Source of the DNA: Oscheius sp. JU75
Lineage: Eukaryota; Nematoda; Chromadorea; Rhabditida; Rhabditidae
Assembly (NCBI GenBank): GCA_037178855.1
Contig: JASJZC010000005.1
Location: 10,478,001 to 10,542,000 of the forward strand
Direction: 5' to 3'
DNA: 64,000 bases
The notes under the pieces were generated by a model, which worked only from the letters and a program-made list of their open reading frames with translations, did not search any database and was not told the origin of the DNA. Below are positions 11,428 through 22,231 of this stretch, one piece after another. The position numbers and the translations under genes are program-made. Within the stretch, counting starts at the first letter, position 1; each line of letters starts with the position of its first letter.

Positions 11428-14155
11428 ATGCGACTGGAATATTACGTGGCAGTCGATTCGACTCTGCTCACCACACTGCTACATACCGAAATCGGGATGA
11501 CAATCCTGAACCTTATCGTATATTTCTGTATCATTTTCGTCCTGTTGAGGACACCCTATCACAGAAATCTGAGGATTTTGATGGTTCTCATTGTACTGTT
11601 TTTCTTCATGGGAATGGTGGCGAGACTGATCACTGTAGCAGCTATTCTGGGAATGATTAAAGTACCGGGGGTGGAGGAGCCGAAAGCTCTGCTGATAGTG
11701 ACCAGCTATATCAGAATGTTCTCATTTGCTATCGTCTCTTTCTCGTGAGTTTTCGGGATTTAAAAAAGAGGTATTGCTGTAATATTGCAAGGTATTGCAA
11801 AATTAGTTTGATTGTCCAAAAACACGTTCTCTGTTCTTTGTATCCCGTTCTCATGCCCATGCCAATATTAGAGTTCCTGTGTACAAAAACGATAGAAGGT
11901 CGGTCATAATCGCTCCGGGTTCTAGTATCTCTCGAGGAAGGAAGATCTGTTTGAGGTCGCTCCCGCTCCGGTTGTTTATGTTGTTGCCCTCTTATATTAA
12001 ATGTTAGTAAGTATTTTTCTGTCCCCCTCTCTTTGGTCTCTCGACCCTGGTTCAGATGGCAGTCGCTAGACTACTTCTCGAACTATTGAGATGTCACAGC
12101 CTTCGCCACCCAGTTCTAACAAACGTCATTGGAAGGCCTGTCTCTGTCTAAACTTTGCCACCGGGTCATCTTCCAGATCATTCAGATCTTGTTTCTTTCT
12201 GTGTCTGAACTCTGTCAGACAGGTTGTTGACGTCATTAATATCTTTGTGTTTACAATTTTGTTTCTTAGCAGTGTTTACTCATCTTGATCTGTGGAGACG
12301 TCTCTTACGAAAATAATCTCTATCATTAAGAGAGAGAATCTGAAACCGATTTGCATTGTAATTAATGACTACAGCATGTGCAACATGTATTTCTGATTGG
12401 TAATGACTCATGTTCTGCAAAGTTGAGCCTAGTCCTCGATTTTTACCCAGCGCTCGTCTGTGAAACTAGGGCGAGAAAGCAATGTTGCTCAGAAGTGGTA
12501 CTTTTTTATTTTTGTTTCTGTGACTTACTATGAAGTGGCCCAGCTACCAGAGCTAACTGAAGGTCAGAAGGACAGCAAAAGCCGTCGTAGACTTCTAGTA
12601 ATAATTGACCCGTACCGGTGAAAACTATTTGTTAGCCAAACTGTTCTTCTCATACCTACATTTTCCAGAATCTCCTCTCTCTACTTCGAGCGCCGTCTCG
12701 CCACAATCTTCCTCGAAGATTATGAGAGGAAACAACGGTTATATGTTGGTATCCTGCTCTCCTTCTACATGACCATTAGTTCCATGGTAGCCGCTTATCT
12801 TGTAGTTTCCGGTACTATCCCTCTTTGTCTACCATACGATTCCATTCAGAGAGTATCAACTGGATAATTCTGCTGGTAGGGACTCTGACCCAGTCAGTGT
12901 GGGTTGCCTACAGATTCGATGTGCTGGAGAAGAAGAACAAGAGGAAGTTGAGGCATCTTAACAGAGGAATAATAAGTGGAAGATACAGTCTGAGTCTGAG
13001 ATTTCAATTGGATGAAAACGTTAGGGTCATGAGGGTGAGTGAGACTGCCTACCTCTCTATCTCTCAGTCTCTCTGTCTATTCGGTTTTAAAGATTCACAG
13101 TCTTACAGTTGATGAGGTATGTCTTTATCATGCTGATAGCCGTCAATACTTTCGGAGCTTTGGTCTTCTTGGGAGCAAACTTGCCTTCAGTAAGAGAGGG
13201 CAATCCGCAAGTACATCAAGTCCTGGACACTATTTTTAACATCGTGGTCAATTTGTGAGTTTTCGTTTTCGTGATTCTTTGTCTCAACTGACCGCGGGAA
13301 GAGTTATAATTGTACTATGAGTTGTTCAGCAGTACATGTTTTGGCTCTGAATTGTTCCAAAAGATCTCGAAAATATGGGCGGAAGCATTGAATAGTTGGG
13401 ATCCTTTGTCCCTCTCCCCATATTTTTGACCAGCAGCCTGCGCTCTTCTTCTCTGATCAATAATCTAGGTTCGGTGTCCACATCCTCTTTGCTTGCAAAC
13501 GCGAACTAGTGGGTATTACAAGTGGGTAGCCATACCAGTTCGGCACGATATCCGGGAATACGTTCGACCCTTCTTCTTCGTCATCATAAGCTTTTAAAGT
13601 ATGTTAAACCGACTGCAAAAACTGTGCTATAGGGTACTTTTTCTTCGTGACAGCCTGTCTAAAAATTCTGAGACACATGCTACTTTGGTGGACGGCCCCT
13701 CGTAGGGATTAGGTAGCCAAGGGATAAGCGTTTCATAGTTTTGTTAGTAACTCAAGATGGCTAGTCCCTGTCCCAAAATGGTCTATTCCATCTGAAATGC
13801 CATGTTTCAGGAACGGTTACCTCGTCCCATTGACAATTCTTTACGTCGATGACAGCTACAAGAGAATTCTCAAAGAAATGACCTACTTGTGTGAGTGTCC
13901 AACGACTAGAGTTCAGAGATCTACCCGACGTCACATATCACCTGTCAACCGCATTTTTCAGCTTGGATAGTGTTTTGGTACAAGGCGCCGCCGGATGCGA
14001 CTTTGGGTGACCACGGGACGATCTACTTCTCCAGTCTACAGATGCAATGGGACTCGACGGATAGACGATCTCCGTCTCCGAAGCCGCTGCTCTCTGCGCT
14101 GCTGAAGAAAGAGAACAAGAGTCACACACAGAGGCAGAGGTACACGAGTAGATAA
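11428..14155 (+). CDS. SRE-family serpentine chemoreceptor
   Basis: Six exons join in phase: 11428-11744, 12669-12811, 12850-13034, 13109-13254, 13811-13890 and 13962-14155, giving 354 residues. The start ATG is preceded directly by TTTCAG, a good trans-splice acceptor. Several transmembrane helices are visible from exon 1 on. SRE marks include an FERRLATIFLEDYE segment after the third helix, a YSLSLRFQLDEN motif at the end of the fifth, and a C-terminal FSSLQMQWD. These match the second SRE gene at the same places. SRE proteins are nematode seven-helix receptors, mostly in chemosensory neurons; the ligand is unknown. The C-terminal tail is Ser/Lys-rich. AATAAA lies at 14157-14162, overlapping the end of the gene. 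Confidence 0.88.
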
Positions 14156-14370
14156 AAATAAATTTTATTCGTAACTCTATCCTATTCCGGGCCGGAACTG
14201 AAAGCCTTCAGACAATTGTATGGGTGTAACGCAAAGCTGCCTAAATGTTACGATAAACGATTTGGTCCTACATCCATCTGATCCAAGATATACAGCAGCC
14301 AGAAGGAAGAACCGCAGGAGGATTCTCCTGTTGTGCTCAATTTTTTTAAACTTGCTTTCCTTTTTGTGGA

Positions 14371-14436
14371 AAGCCGCTGAGCGGAGTCGAACCCTGGTCA
14401 CTCGGGTCAAGAGCGGGCGCCTTAGTAATATACCGA
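14371..14436 (-). other. tRNA-like (SINE-type) fragment
   Basis: On the minus strand the segment contains GGGTTCGACTCC, a perfect RNA polymerase III B box (14383-14394 region). Upstream, at about 14418-14430, TATTACTAAGGCG resembles an A box. The T stem does not pair well and no complete acceptor stem is found, so it is not a functional tRNA. It may be a SINE head or tRNA pseudogene. It lies just downstream of the first SRE gene. Confidence 0.45.
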
Positions 14437-14524
14437 AGATCGAACACTGTATCTCCGCTGATATCATCATGACCAGGCGAAATATGGCCTGCTGATTTGT
14501 AGCGAAATGCGTCTTAATTTGTAG

Positions 14525-15118
14525 CGCTTTTCCAAACCACTCTGGATCCTAATGAATCAACTGTTTCCCCCACTGCATCCCAGGACATGCTATATCTCTG
14601 TCATTTATTGATCCGACAGCAACAACCACAATGACTCTCTATGTCCCTCTGTCTCATATAAGTTTCAGCTCCTTGTCCAGATGGTTGGACACCTAATGAC
14701 ATGTACTGCTACCTAAAGTAGATGCGTTTTTTTCCACAGGCCTCCTCGGAGAGCAGCAGCCAGACCTAGGGCGCAAGCCTAGCTTCCATTCACAGCGATG
14801 CTGAACTTGAATATGTGAAAGGTAAATCAATTCTATTCTAAAATGATTTTTGGATCTTTGTGGCACTGCTGTCGATGGTTGTTGGATTGTGGAAGTATGG
14901 TGGCCATTTACTCTGCGTCCGGTATGCTAAGAGCAAATTGCTGGGAGTGGACAGATGGAACTCCTGTAAGCTGATAATCTCGTTTTTCGTGGGATTATAC
15001 TAGCCTGTGGTATACGGGGCAACCAGACGTGTCGCCAATTGCGTTGTTATGTACGGTAGTCCTTCCACGGTCGCTGGAGCTCAGCTGCAGCTCACGATCC
15101 TTACGCTTAACTTGTAAG
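14525..15118 (+). pseudogene. C-type lectin pseudogene, copy 1
   Basis: A decayed copy of the intact lectin at 16131-17303. At about 14670 the frame reads CPDGWTPNDMYCYLK and then stops. After gaps, LASIHSDAELE is recognisable near 14800. Near 14940 the CWEWTDGTP segment survives before a GTAAGC donor. The reading frame is broken by stops and frameshifts. Its upstream region (14525-14570) carries a degenerate form of the 5' box shared by the other copies. Confidence 0.7.
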
Positions 15119-15180
15119 ATGATGCTGTGAAATGAACATGCCTCTCTTTGTTTCTCTATCTTTCTTATCATTCTTCCAGT

Positions 15181-15340
15181 TGGTTGTCCTAGTGGCTGGA
15201 TGCTCAATGACGTATATTGCTATAAAAAATAGATCATGCCAAGGGTGATGGTCACAGGCTGTCAAATAATGGGCAGCAACCTAGTTTCGCTTCACAGTAC
15301 AGCCGAGGAGAGCTTGTTTTAGGCAGAAACGTCAAATATA
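15181..15340 (+). pseudogene. C-type lectin pseudogene, copy 2 (N-terminal part)
   Basis: The frame reads GCPSGWMLNDVYCYKK and then hits a stop. Further on, MGSNLVSLHSTAEE matches the lectin helix-2 region in a related frame. The rest of the domain is missing. Its closest relative is exon 3 of the intact gene (16755-16913). Confidence 0.7.
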
Positions 15341-15717
15341 CCATAGAGAGAGCGAGTCATTAGGAATTTGCAATGATTTTAATGGCTGCTGATATCGATT
15401 GCACTTTGACAAGTGCGATATCGTATATTTTCAAAATGAATGCTACCCTTATGTGAATGAACCATTTACCCAGCACTTTGTCTCTCTGCCTTTCTGTCTC
15501 TATGTATCTCTGTCTCTACCTTTCTCTTTCTCTGTTTCTCTGTCAGTCGCCATTCTTTGATACTCTGATCACGGCTGCAATGCGCTTTTTGATAATGACC
15601 ACGCGATAAACACAGCGTATCAAGATTTGTAGCGGGATTCGTCTTAATTTTTCAAACCATTCCGGATGCTAGTGCGAGATATCCTTCCTCGCGATTCTCT
15701 TTATTGCATCATATGGC

Positions 15718-15903
15718 ATGCCCACCTTATGTTTCAGTCAGCTATTGGTCCTTGCCTCTATTTCTGTAACCAGATCATGCGCACCCACCTATACTACAGA
15801 TTTTCCTAGTAGGTATTGCTGTTTCGCTCAGTCAAAAAGTTATAAAGCTTACAATATCGGTACCACTACGACTTCAACAACGACAACAACCACAACTGCT
15901 TGT
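15718..15903 (+). pseudogene. Orphan 5' exons of a C-type lectin (signal peptide + Thr-rich linker)
   Basis: An ATG at 15718 opens a signal peptide ending ASISVTRSCAPTYTTDFPS, almost the same as in the intact lectin. A linker of Thr codons and a GTGAGT donor follow. No lectin domain exons follow; instead another copy of the upstream box and the intact gene begin. In the intact gene an intron lies at the matching FPS position; here a short sequence is read through or spliced in its place. The 5' box lies at about 15655-15720. Confidence 0.65.
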
Positions 15904-16130
15904 GAGTACCTTACTTTAGTTCTGTGAAGCTCTCTGATGAACGCAATGTTGTGAAATGACGGTGGATAGTGGATAGAGACAAAGATTTGGATTCTTCTTT
16001 GATCATGTTCACGCTTGAACAGTCATTCTCTACTGATAAAGCCAGATTTGTCGCAATTTGTGGCGCTTTTTTCCTAACCATTCCGGCTCCTAATACGAGA
16101 TATCTTCTCCACGCCCAATAAGTTTAAGCC

Positions 16131-17303
16131 ATGTCCTACTTATATCTCAGTCAGCTATTGGCCCTTGCCTCTATCTCTGTGACCAGATCATGCGCACCCA
16201 CCTATACTACAGATTTTCCTAGTATGCTTTGTTATCTTGATGAACCAGAGAAAGTTGTCTAGCTTACAATATTGGTACAACTACCTTGCCAACAACGACA
16301 GTACTTGGAACTGCCAGTACATCTACCACGACAACTACTACAACAACAACCACGACGACTACGACGACTACGACAGGATGTAAATAGGGCACTGGTTTTA
16401 TGCCACCAGCTAACTTTTTTGCTAGCCGGAGGCATAAAGAAATCAGAGCATCTAAAATTCTGTAATAGCCTAGAAATGACAGGAATCGTCACGATTCCAG
16501 TCGTTGGCCGTTGTGCAAGGTAGTTGTTCTTTATGTCCCCCGACAAACCAAAAAGTTGGCCGGAACATGAAGAAACCTCCCCGGTGTGGGTACCTCAATC
16601 TTGGCCAGGTCCAAACCATGTCAACCTGGTCCAAACTCTATCGACATGTTTCTGTTAACGACATGTACATATCGATTTTTCATCTAAACCTCATTGTAGT
16701 CACTCGTTAACTCGCAGTCATGTATCTTGGGAAGAGACAAACAGTCCTTTCCAGATAGCTGCCAGAGTGGATGGGTGCTCAACGACGTCTACTGCTACCT
16801 GTTGGTAAGCACACCCCGGGTACCTTCGGCTTCCGCCGGAGAAACAGCATGTCAAATGGAAGGCGGTAACCTAGCTTCCATCCACAGCGATGCTGAATTG
16901 GCCGTCGTTCAAGGTAATTGTATGCAAAGAAGAGAGCATACAGTTTGACAATGACTTTATACCTCGGGAACCAGGAAAAATTACGAAACATTTCACTTTA
17001 GGACTTTGTGATATGGATGGTAATGCCTGCTGGGTGGGTGGAGTCCAGACAGCTACATGTCCCGGACCCGGAAATCCTGGAGCCAATTGCTGGATGTGGA
17101 CGGATGGAACGGCTGTACGTATAGGAAGAAACACACACTCATTCATTTAGTGGGACTATACTACTCTTTGGTTTGGTGGTGAACCGAACGACGCTGTTGG
17201 TTCAGTCTGCACCATAATCAGGGTTGACGATCCTGGAGCACACGATATCAACTGCGTGGCCTCATTAGCCTACATTTGTAAGATGCCAGCCACTCTGATG
17301 TGA
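16131..17303 (+). CDS. Secreted C-type lectin with Thr-rich linker
   Basis: Five exons join in phase: 16131-16221, 16263-16379, 16755-16913, 17002-17114 and 17151-17303, giving 210 residues. There is an N-terminal signal peptide, a mucin-like linker of about 20 threonines, and one C-type lectin domain. Domain marks are SGWVLNDVYCY at the start, LASIHSDAE, and the WFGGEPN segment. EPN is the mannose-type calcium/sugar motif. The partner WND motif reads HDINC instead, so calcium-dependent sugar binding is uncertain. The gene is the only intact member of a local array of decayed copies. Nematode lectins of this type are secreted, often in gut or on the surface, and many respond to infection; this role is inferred. 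Confidence 0.85.
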
Positions 17304-17370
17304 AGTAAACTTCTGTATTTTCTCTCTGTCTCAGTTAATGACCACGCGAAAAATGCATAACAAGATTCAT

Positions 17371-17690
17371 TTTTTTCAAACCATTCCGGATGCTAGTGCG
17401 AGATATCCTTCCTCGCGATTCTCTTTATTGCATCATAAGGCTGTTTGATCCATAATCAATGCTAGAACGAGCTCAAATGCATGCGGGTACAACCTGAGAG
17501 GCCAGATCGAGTAGGCTTGCTGACTCCAAGAGCGTCTTATCTTCGTAGCAAGCTACTAGCAATATACCTCTGAGAGGATGGAAGCATGCCCACCCTATAT
17601 TTCAGTCAGCTACTGATTCTTACTTTCTTTCCTGTGAGCCGAGCCTGTATACCCACTTACCGAGTAGGCATAGTATCTTGAGTGAATGAA
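17371..17690 (+). pseudogene. Orphan 5' end of a C-type lectin, copy 3
   Basis: The shared upstream box, beginning TTTCAAACCATTCCGGATGC, is followed, after about 145 bp of unrelated sequence, by an ATG at about 17587. This opens a signal peptide of the same type (MPTLYFSQLLIL) that ends after about 30 codons. No linker or lectin domain follows. Compared with the copy at 15655-15725, the extra sequence interrupts the box-to-ATG interval. Confidence 0.6.
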
Positions 17691-17848
17691 AGTCTCTTGA
17701 ATGTGGAGCAGCCTGAATCGTTTACCGCGCACTTCCATGCGCTTTCTCCGCCCACACACAATCACGTACATTAACATCATTGAATAAACGACACTTCATC
17801 TGTCTCTCTCAACTTGCACCTGTCTCTCTCACGCTTTCCCACAAAATA

Positions 17849-19161
17849 ATGTCGGCTCCTTTGCAGCTCCACTACATTCGTCCTTTTCATCCGGCTGATC
17901 TAGAGTCGTGGTTTATTCTAGAGGCTGTACTGCTATGTTTGAATTTGACCGTGATGACCTGTTTCATCGTTGTTCTATCCAGAGTTCATATGCATCAAAA
18001 TTTGAAGGTCTGTCATTGTCGTTGCCCCTGTCATTAACACTACCACTGCCCCTGTCTTCTACAGTAACCCAAAACTCAGATCCTGTCAATATATACAGTC
18101 TCCATGTACTTCCCTTCCATACTGGCTCGGTTTCTGATTCTGGCTCTACAGTCATCGGTCTTGGAGCAACCAGAGGATCCGAACCAGAGCCGTCTGATCA
18201 TTATCTGCTCCTTCTTTCGGATTTATCATATGGTCCTGTGTATAACATTGTACGGAAGTTGTGTTATTGGGTTACTTCAGACTCTTTCAGGCCTGATTGG
18301 TTGTTCATAGAACGGAAGTTGGCCTTGGTCTATGTTCAGGACTATGAGCAGAAGAAGAGACTATGGATTGCTGTCTCTGTCATTGCTCTTTGTGCAGTTT
18401 TCGTTGGTTCGGTTACTATGATCTACATATTTAGTGAGTCTTTCTCTCTTTCTCTCTCTCTCTCTCCGTTTATCAGTCTCTCTGTCTCTAACAATTTCAG
18501 ACATTTTGACCTGGAACGAGCTCTCCTTCCCGGTCTGTATTCTTGGTCTCATCGGAGCCTTGGTACCCTTACCTGAATCCAACGCCAAATTCCTCATTTT
18601 CAGCTATTCTTCCACCTCGTCTGGAAATCCAAAGAACTCGAAAGGGAGCTCTCAAAAATTGGGCGGAAGTCGTCCATTACGTATACTCTCAGTCTTCGAT
18701 TTCAGCTGGCCGAGAACTTGTGGTCGAGCACGGCTAGTCTAGACCAAAGGTTAGAAAATTATAATTTCAGCTCATTAGAAATGCTATTATCACCTGCGGA
18801 GTGATAAATTCCACGGGTCTGCTGAGTTATCTCGCAGCCAAAACCCCTATAGCAATTGAATATCTGGGGGAAGAGAAGGCGCAGTATATGGACCAGGTCT
18901 TCAACCTTTGTATTGCAATGTGAGTGACAGAGACAGTGACAGAGACCGTTTACTTTTAGAAATGGACCCTTAGCCGTGGCCGGGACCGTCTTTTACAACG
19001 AGTATTTGATGAATCTGGTCCGGACGACTTTCTGTGGCAGTGCCAAGTCGAATGAGACAATCGACGTGGGACAGGTGTATTTCAAACAGCTGCACACTCA
19101 ATGGAATCGTGTTGAGGAAGAAAAACCGAAGAGGAGAATGACAAGAGTCACTACAGCGTGA
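17849..19161 (+). CDS. SRE-family serpentine chemoreceptor, second gene
   Basis: Exons are read as 17849-18007, 18080-18249, 18291-18433, 18501-18562, about 18604-18749, a short one at about 18786-18919, and 18961-19161. The protein aligns with the first SRE gene: FIERKLALVYVQDYEQKKRL, YTLSLRFQLAENL, and a C-terminal VYFKQLHTQWN. Helices are clear in exons 1-4. The exon 2/3 join was chosen because it keeps the frame and equals the spacing in the paralogue. The join after LRFQLAENL is less certain. The product is a seven-helix receptor, probably chemosensory. The tail is Lys/Arg-rich. Confidence 0.82.
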
Positions 19162-20214
19162 ATGTTTGTTTCCTCGGTCCTCTAGTCAAATGAAATTTAT
19201 CTTACTAAGAACCACAAGCTGGAAATTCTAAAGACGCGACCAGTACCTCGTTCTCGGCACATGGTGTGCAGATCAAAAACCGTTTTGAATTATGAAGAAC
19301 CTGAGTTAAATGTTGGTGATATCATCGTAATCCGCGTTTATAGTCTGTTCAAAAATAATAAAGCATTTTTCAAACCGTCGCGTTAAAAACGCGCGGCGAT
19401 TCAAACACACTCAAATTTCCGCGAAATTCCTTTCTTCGGTTTTCTCCGGAGTTTCACTCGTTTTCTTGTCATTTTACATTCCAAGCGTAGAAGAGTGTAA
19501 TCTGCATCGTTTACATGCAAGAAAACAGCCGGAATATGGCAGGACAAGCAGCGAAAAATGCGGCAGCCAAAGTAAAATTTTTTTAAAGGAGTTTGAAAAA
19601 CGCTGTTATTGTTGAACAGACTATATTACGTCACGGATTTCAGACAGTAGGCAACTATTGAGGCCTCAATAGGTTTTCCTGACATAAATGCAAGAATAAA
19701 ACTTTTTGACCGAAAATGTCAATGAATTCATGCTGTTTTCATGGTTGATGTTCTATTCATTAGTTTGAGGAGACTGTCAGACTGATTCGGCTGATATTGT
19801 ACAGATACTAGCCTAAATGATTCTACAGCAGGTAGGCTTTATCACGCACTGAAAACCTAGCTTCAAAAAATTCTGTTGGTTCGAGGGTGCCGCGAGGTCG
19901 GACCCCAAAAAATTGAAAAAATAGAACTAGTTCGGCCATAGAATAAGCAAAACGGGTGAAACTTGTAACCTGCTTTCACCCAAAGTTTGGTGGCTAGAAA
20001 TCAAAAAAAAATTTAGCGGGGGAGGGGTCACAAATTATTACCAGACATGATAAAATGCTTCTACTGTGTCCGATGCTCTCACAACGTCCTCTGATATCAG
20101 TTGTAATTCAGAACTACTGGAAAGGAGATGACGACATCTTTCTACAAAAGGAGACACAACATTTACTGAAGCAGAACGGAAGTTTTTTAAATTCATTTTT
20201 CGCATCTATCCAGA
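19162..20214. other. Intergenic stretch with no recognised gene
   Basis: AT-rich sequence. A short GC hairpin (CGCGTTAAAAACGCG) lies near 19380. No domain-bearing frame was found. Confidence 0.6.
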
Positions 20215-21195
20215 AGGGTTTTCCATGATTGAGATGACCCTTGTTGTCTGCCTGCGCTGCTTCTTCAGAAGTCCAGAGATACTCCACCAGGTGAGCAGGG
20301 CTGAAGCCAGCTCGGTATTTAAAGCAATTTCCCTAAAAAACTAAAAAAAAAAGGTAACAGTTGACAGTTTTAGGATACGCTTCGTAGATTATCCCCAATG
20401 CTAGGATTGTAGACATCAGTGTAATAATTAAAATCGTAGTCACTGATCCCTTTTTCTATTGTAGAGTAGTTGCCGTCAAGCGTAGACAGGGTTATTAAGA
20501 GCATCTGAAAATTGAAATAATATCATAAGTGAAATTGTGGGAAACCTTTACGAATAGACCAGTGGACATTTTCTTGATGCCTTTGCGCACAATAGGGGAC
20601 CTATCCCTTAGGTCTGTTCTGCTTATAGTCAGATAGCAGTGAAGATTGATGGTAATGTAAACAGCGGTTAATATAAAACCCATCGTGTCGCTCAACCAGA
20701 ACCTTTGGTGAATCTGAAACAGTCTGTCTCGGTCATTTACTAACTTACTAGAAACTTCCTAACATCTGTTACCCACGCGGGCGATCCAGTTCCCACCAGG
20801 GCTGTCCATCTACTTACGAACAGACTGGAATATGCTGGAATTTGTGATCCTACCAGTAAGACAAAGAGTAGCCAATCAAGGATTTTATTCTTTCTAAATT
20901 TATCCTGTTACTGTTAGGCATTTTCCCGTAATTTACCGAACAATGAGGTTCTTCCAATATATCGAAAATGCCGTGATCAGATGAAACTCGCATTTTGCTG
21001 GGTGGATTGATATAGGACTGTCGTGAAAATGTGGAAGCTACAGATGGTAATAATGGCCTTCTGGAAGCTGTTGAAATTACTCTGGCGGGTCAAGAGCAGA
21101 TAAATAATAATCCCATTGATGGCTATAGTATGTATGTAGATAGCAGGTTTATTGGAAAAGATCTGAGCGAAGACGTTAGTCCAGTATTCATACAT
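20215..21195 (-). pseudogene. Serpentine (7TM) receptor gene, probably degenerate
   Basis: Minus-strand exons are hydrophobic and receptor-like. The first, from 21195, has a helix with IAINGIIIYLLLTRQSNF. Others lie at about 20860-20745 (a LDWLLFVLLVGSQIP helix) and 20714-20565 (FILTAVYITINLHCYLTI, then a basic loop), with good GTAAG/TTTCAG borders between the latter two. A last exon at about 20310-20215 ends in a basic tail, KKQRRQTTRVISIMENPSG. The first exon lacks a clean donor and the phase into the last exon is not resolved. This suggests decay, though a missed exon is possible. The receptor family was not determined. Confidence 0.5.
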
Positions 21196-21482
21196 AACTC
21201 TTGGCTAGCGGTCTACTCTTTTTGCTCCGCCCAGCTTTTTCCATTTCGGCTACTGATCTCGCTCGAGCTCATTCCCTGAACTCTATTGGGCAGGTGAATT
21301 CTCTAGTCAGAACTGGACAGCTGCAAGGGATAGAGGTACTTAGACCGTATCGGTTCAAGTTGACGAATGTTTGAAGCATGCGTCACAGTATTCCTGTGTG
21401 AGCTTAGGCAGCAAAAGTTTCAACATTTGGGAGGAACAACGTCTTGTCAGTTTATATTCACAGTATCAATTAAACGCGTCCA

Positions 21483-21580
21483 CTAGTTCATTCTCAGCAT
21501 GTAACCAGACGGATTTTCCATGATGGAGATAACCTTCGTCTGCTGCTTGCGCTGCTTCTTCAGCAGTCCGCTTCAGCGCT
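21483..21580 (-). pseudogene. Duplicate last exon of the serpentine receptor
   Basis: This minus-strand segment repeats the tail of the receptor at 20215, reading LLKKRKQQTKVISIMENPSG and then a few more residues to a stop. Over the ten codons VISIMENPSG, the two copies differ only at third codon positions. That shows both were once under protein-level selection in this frame. No upstream receptor exons were found for this copy. Confidence 0.6.
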
Positions 21581-21599
21581 GGACCTGCGTTTTGGGGGA

Positions 21600-22231
21600 A
21601 AAAATCATCCCGGCAATTACCTGCTTCCAGACGATTCTGGATGATCCAGCATGTGTTGCTCAAGGATAATGGAAAATAGCTATTTTACTGCAATTTTGTT
21701 GCATTTACTCATTTCATCTGTTCAAGCTTTTACGCGTTGGCTACCGCAGCCACCCGGCTCTTGTTTACCAAGGAAGTAATCGGCAGTGGTCAAACAGACG
21801 ATTTCACACTATTTTCCTTCCTCCTTCGTAGATTTTATCTTTCTAGTTTGTTCTAAAAATCTCGCCTTTTTCCAAAAAATATTCGTGTATTTATATACAG
21901 TGGAAACAAAGATGGTATGGTAATGAATGTGACGAAATGAAACAGCTGCAAAAGTGGAAATGAGAGAAGGGGAAGAGGAACGGAAATAGAGTGATCTTTT
22001 CCTTTCTCTCTTCCGGTCCAACCCAAATTCCCGTCACTATCCAGACGGCCAGCAAGCACTGTGATGCCCGGTGGTCAGTCTCTCCCTCGCTCGCGGCTCC
22101 TGTTTGTGGGTTTCTGCACAAATAGAAAACGCACGCGCCTCTTTCCTTCCCACCATTTCGTCAAAAACTATACTTCCTTTTCGTCCTATTATTCTCTCTG
22201 TCTCGGTATTTCTCACAGAATCTGTTCCAGA
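21600..22231. other. Intergenic stretch upstream of the small membrane protein gene
   Basis: No domain-bearing frame. The end is pyrimidine-rich and finishes with TTCCAG directly before the next gene's start. Confidence 0.5.

Noticed and set aside
20215-21663. A frame with EEAAQADNKGHLNHGK that looks like a C-type lectin helix-2 region
   Set aside because: In the shifted frame ending VISIMENPSG the two copies differ only at third positions, which shows that the receptor-tail frame is the coding one. The lectin likeness is a shadow.
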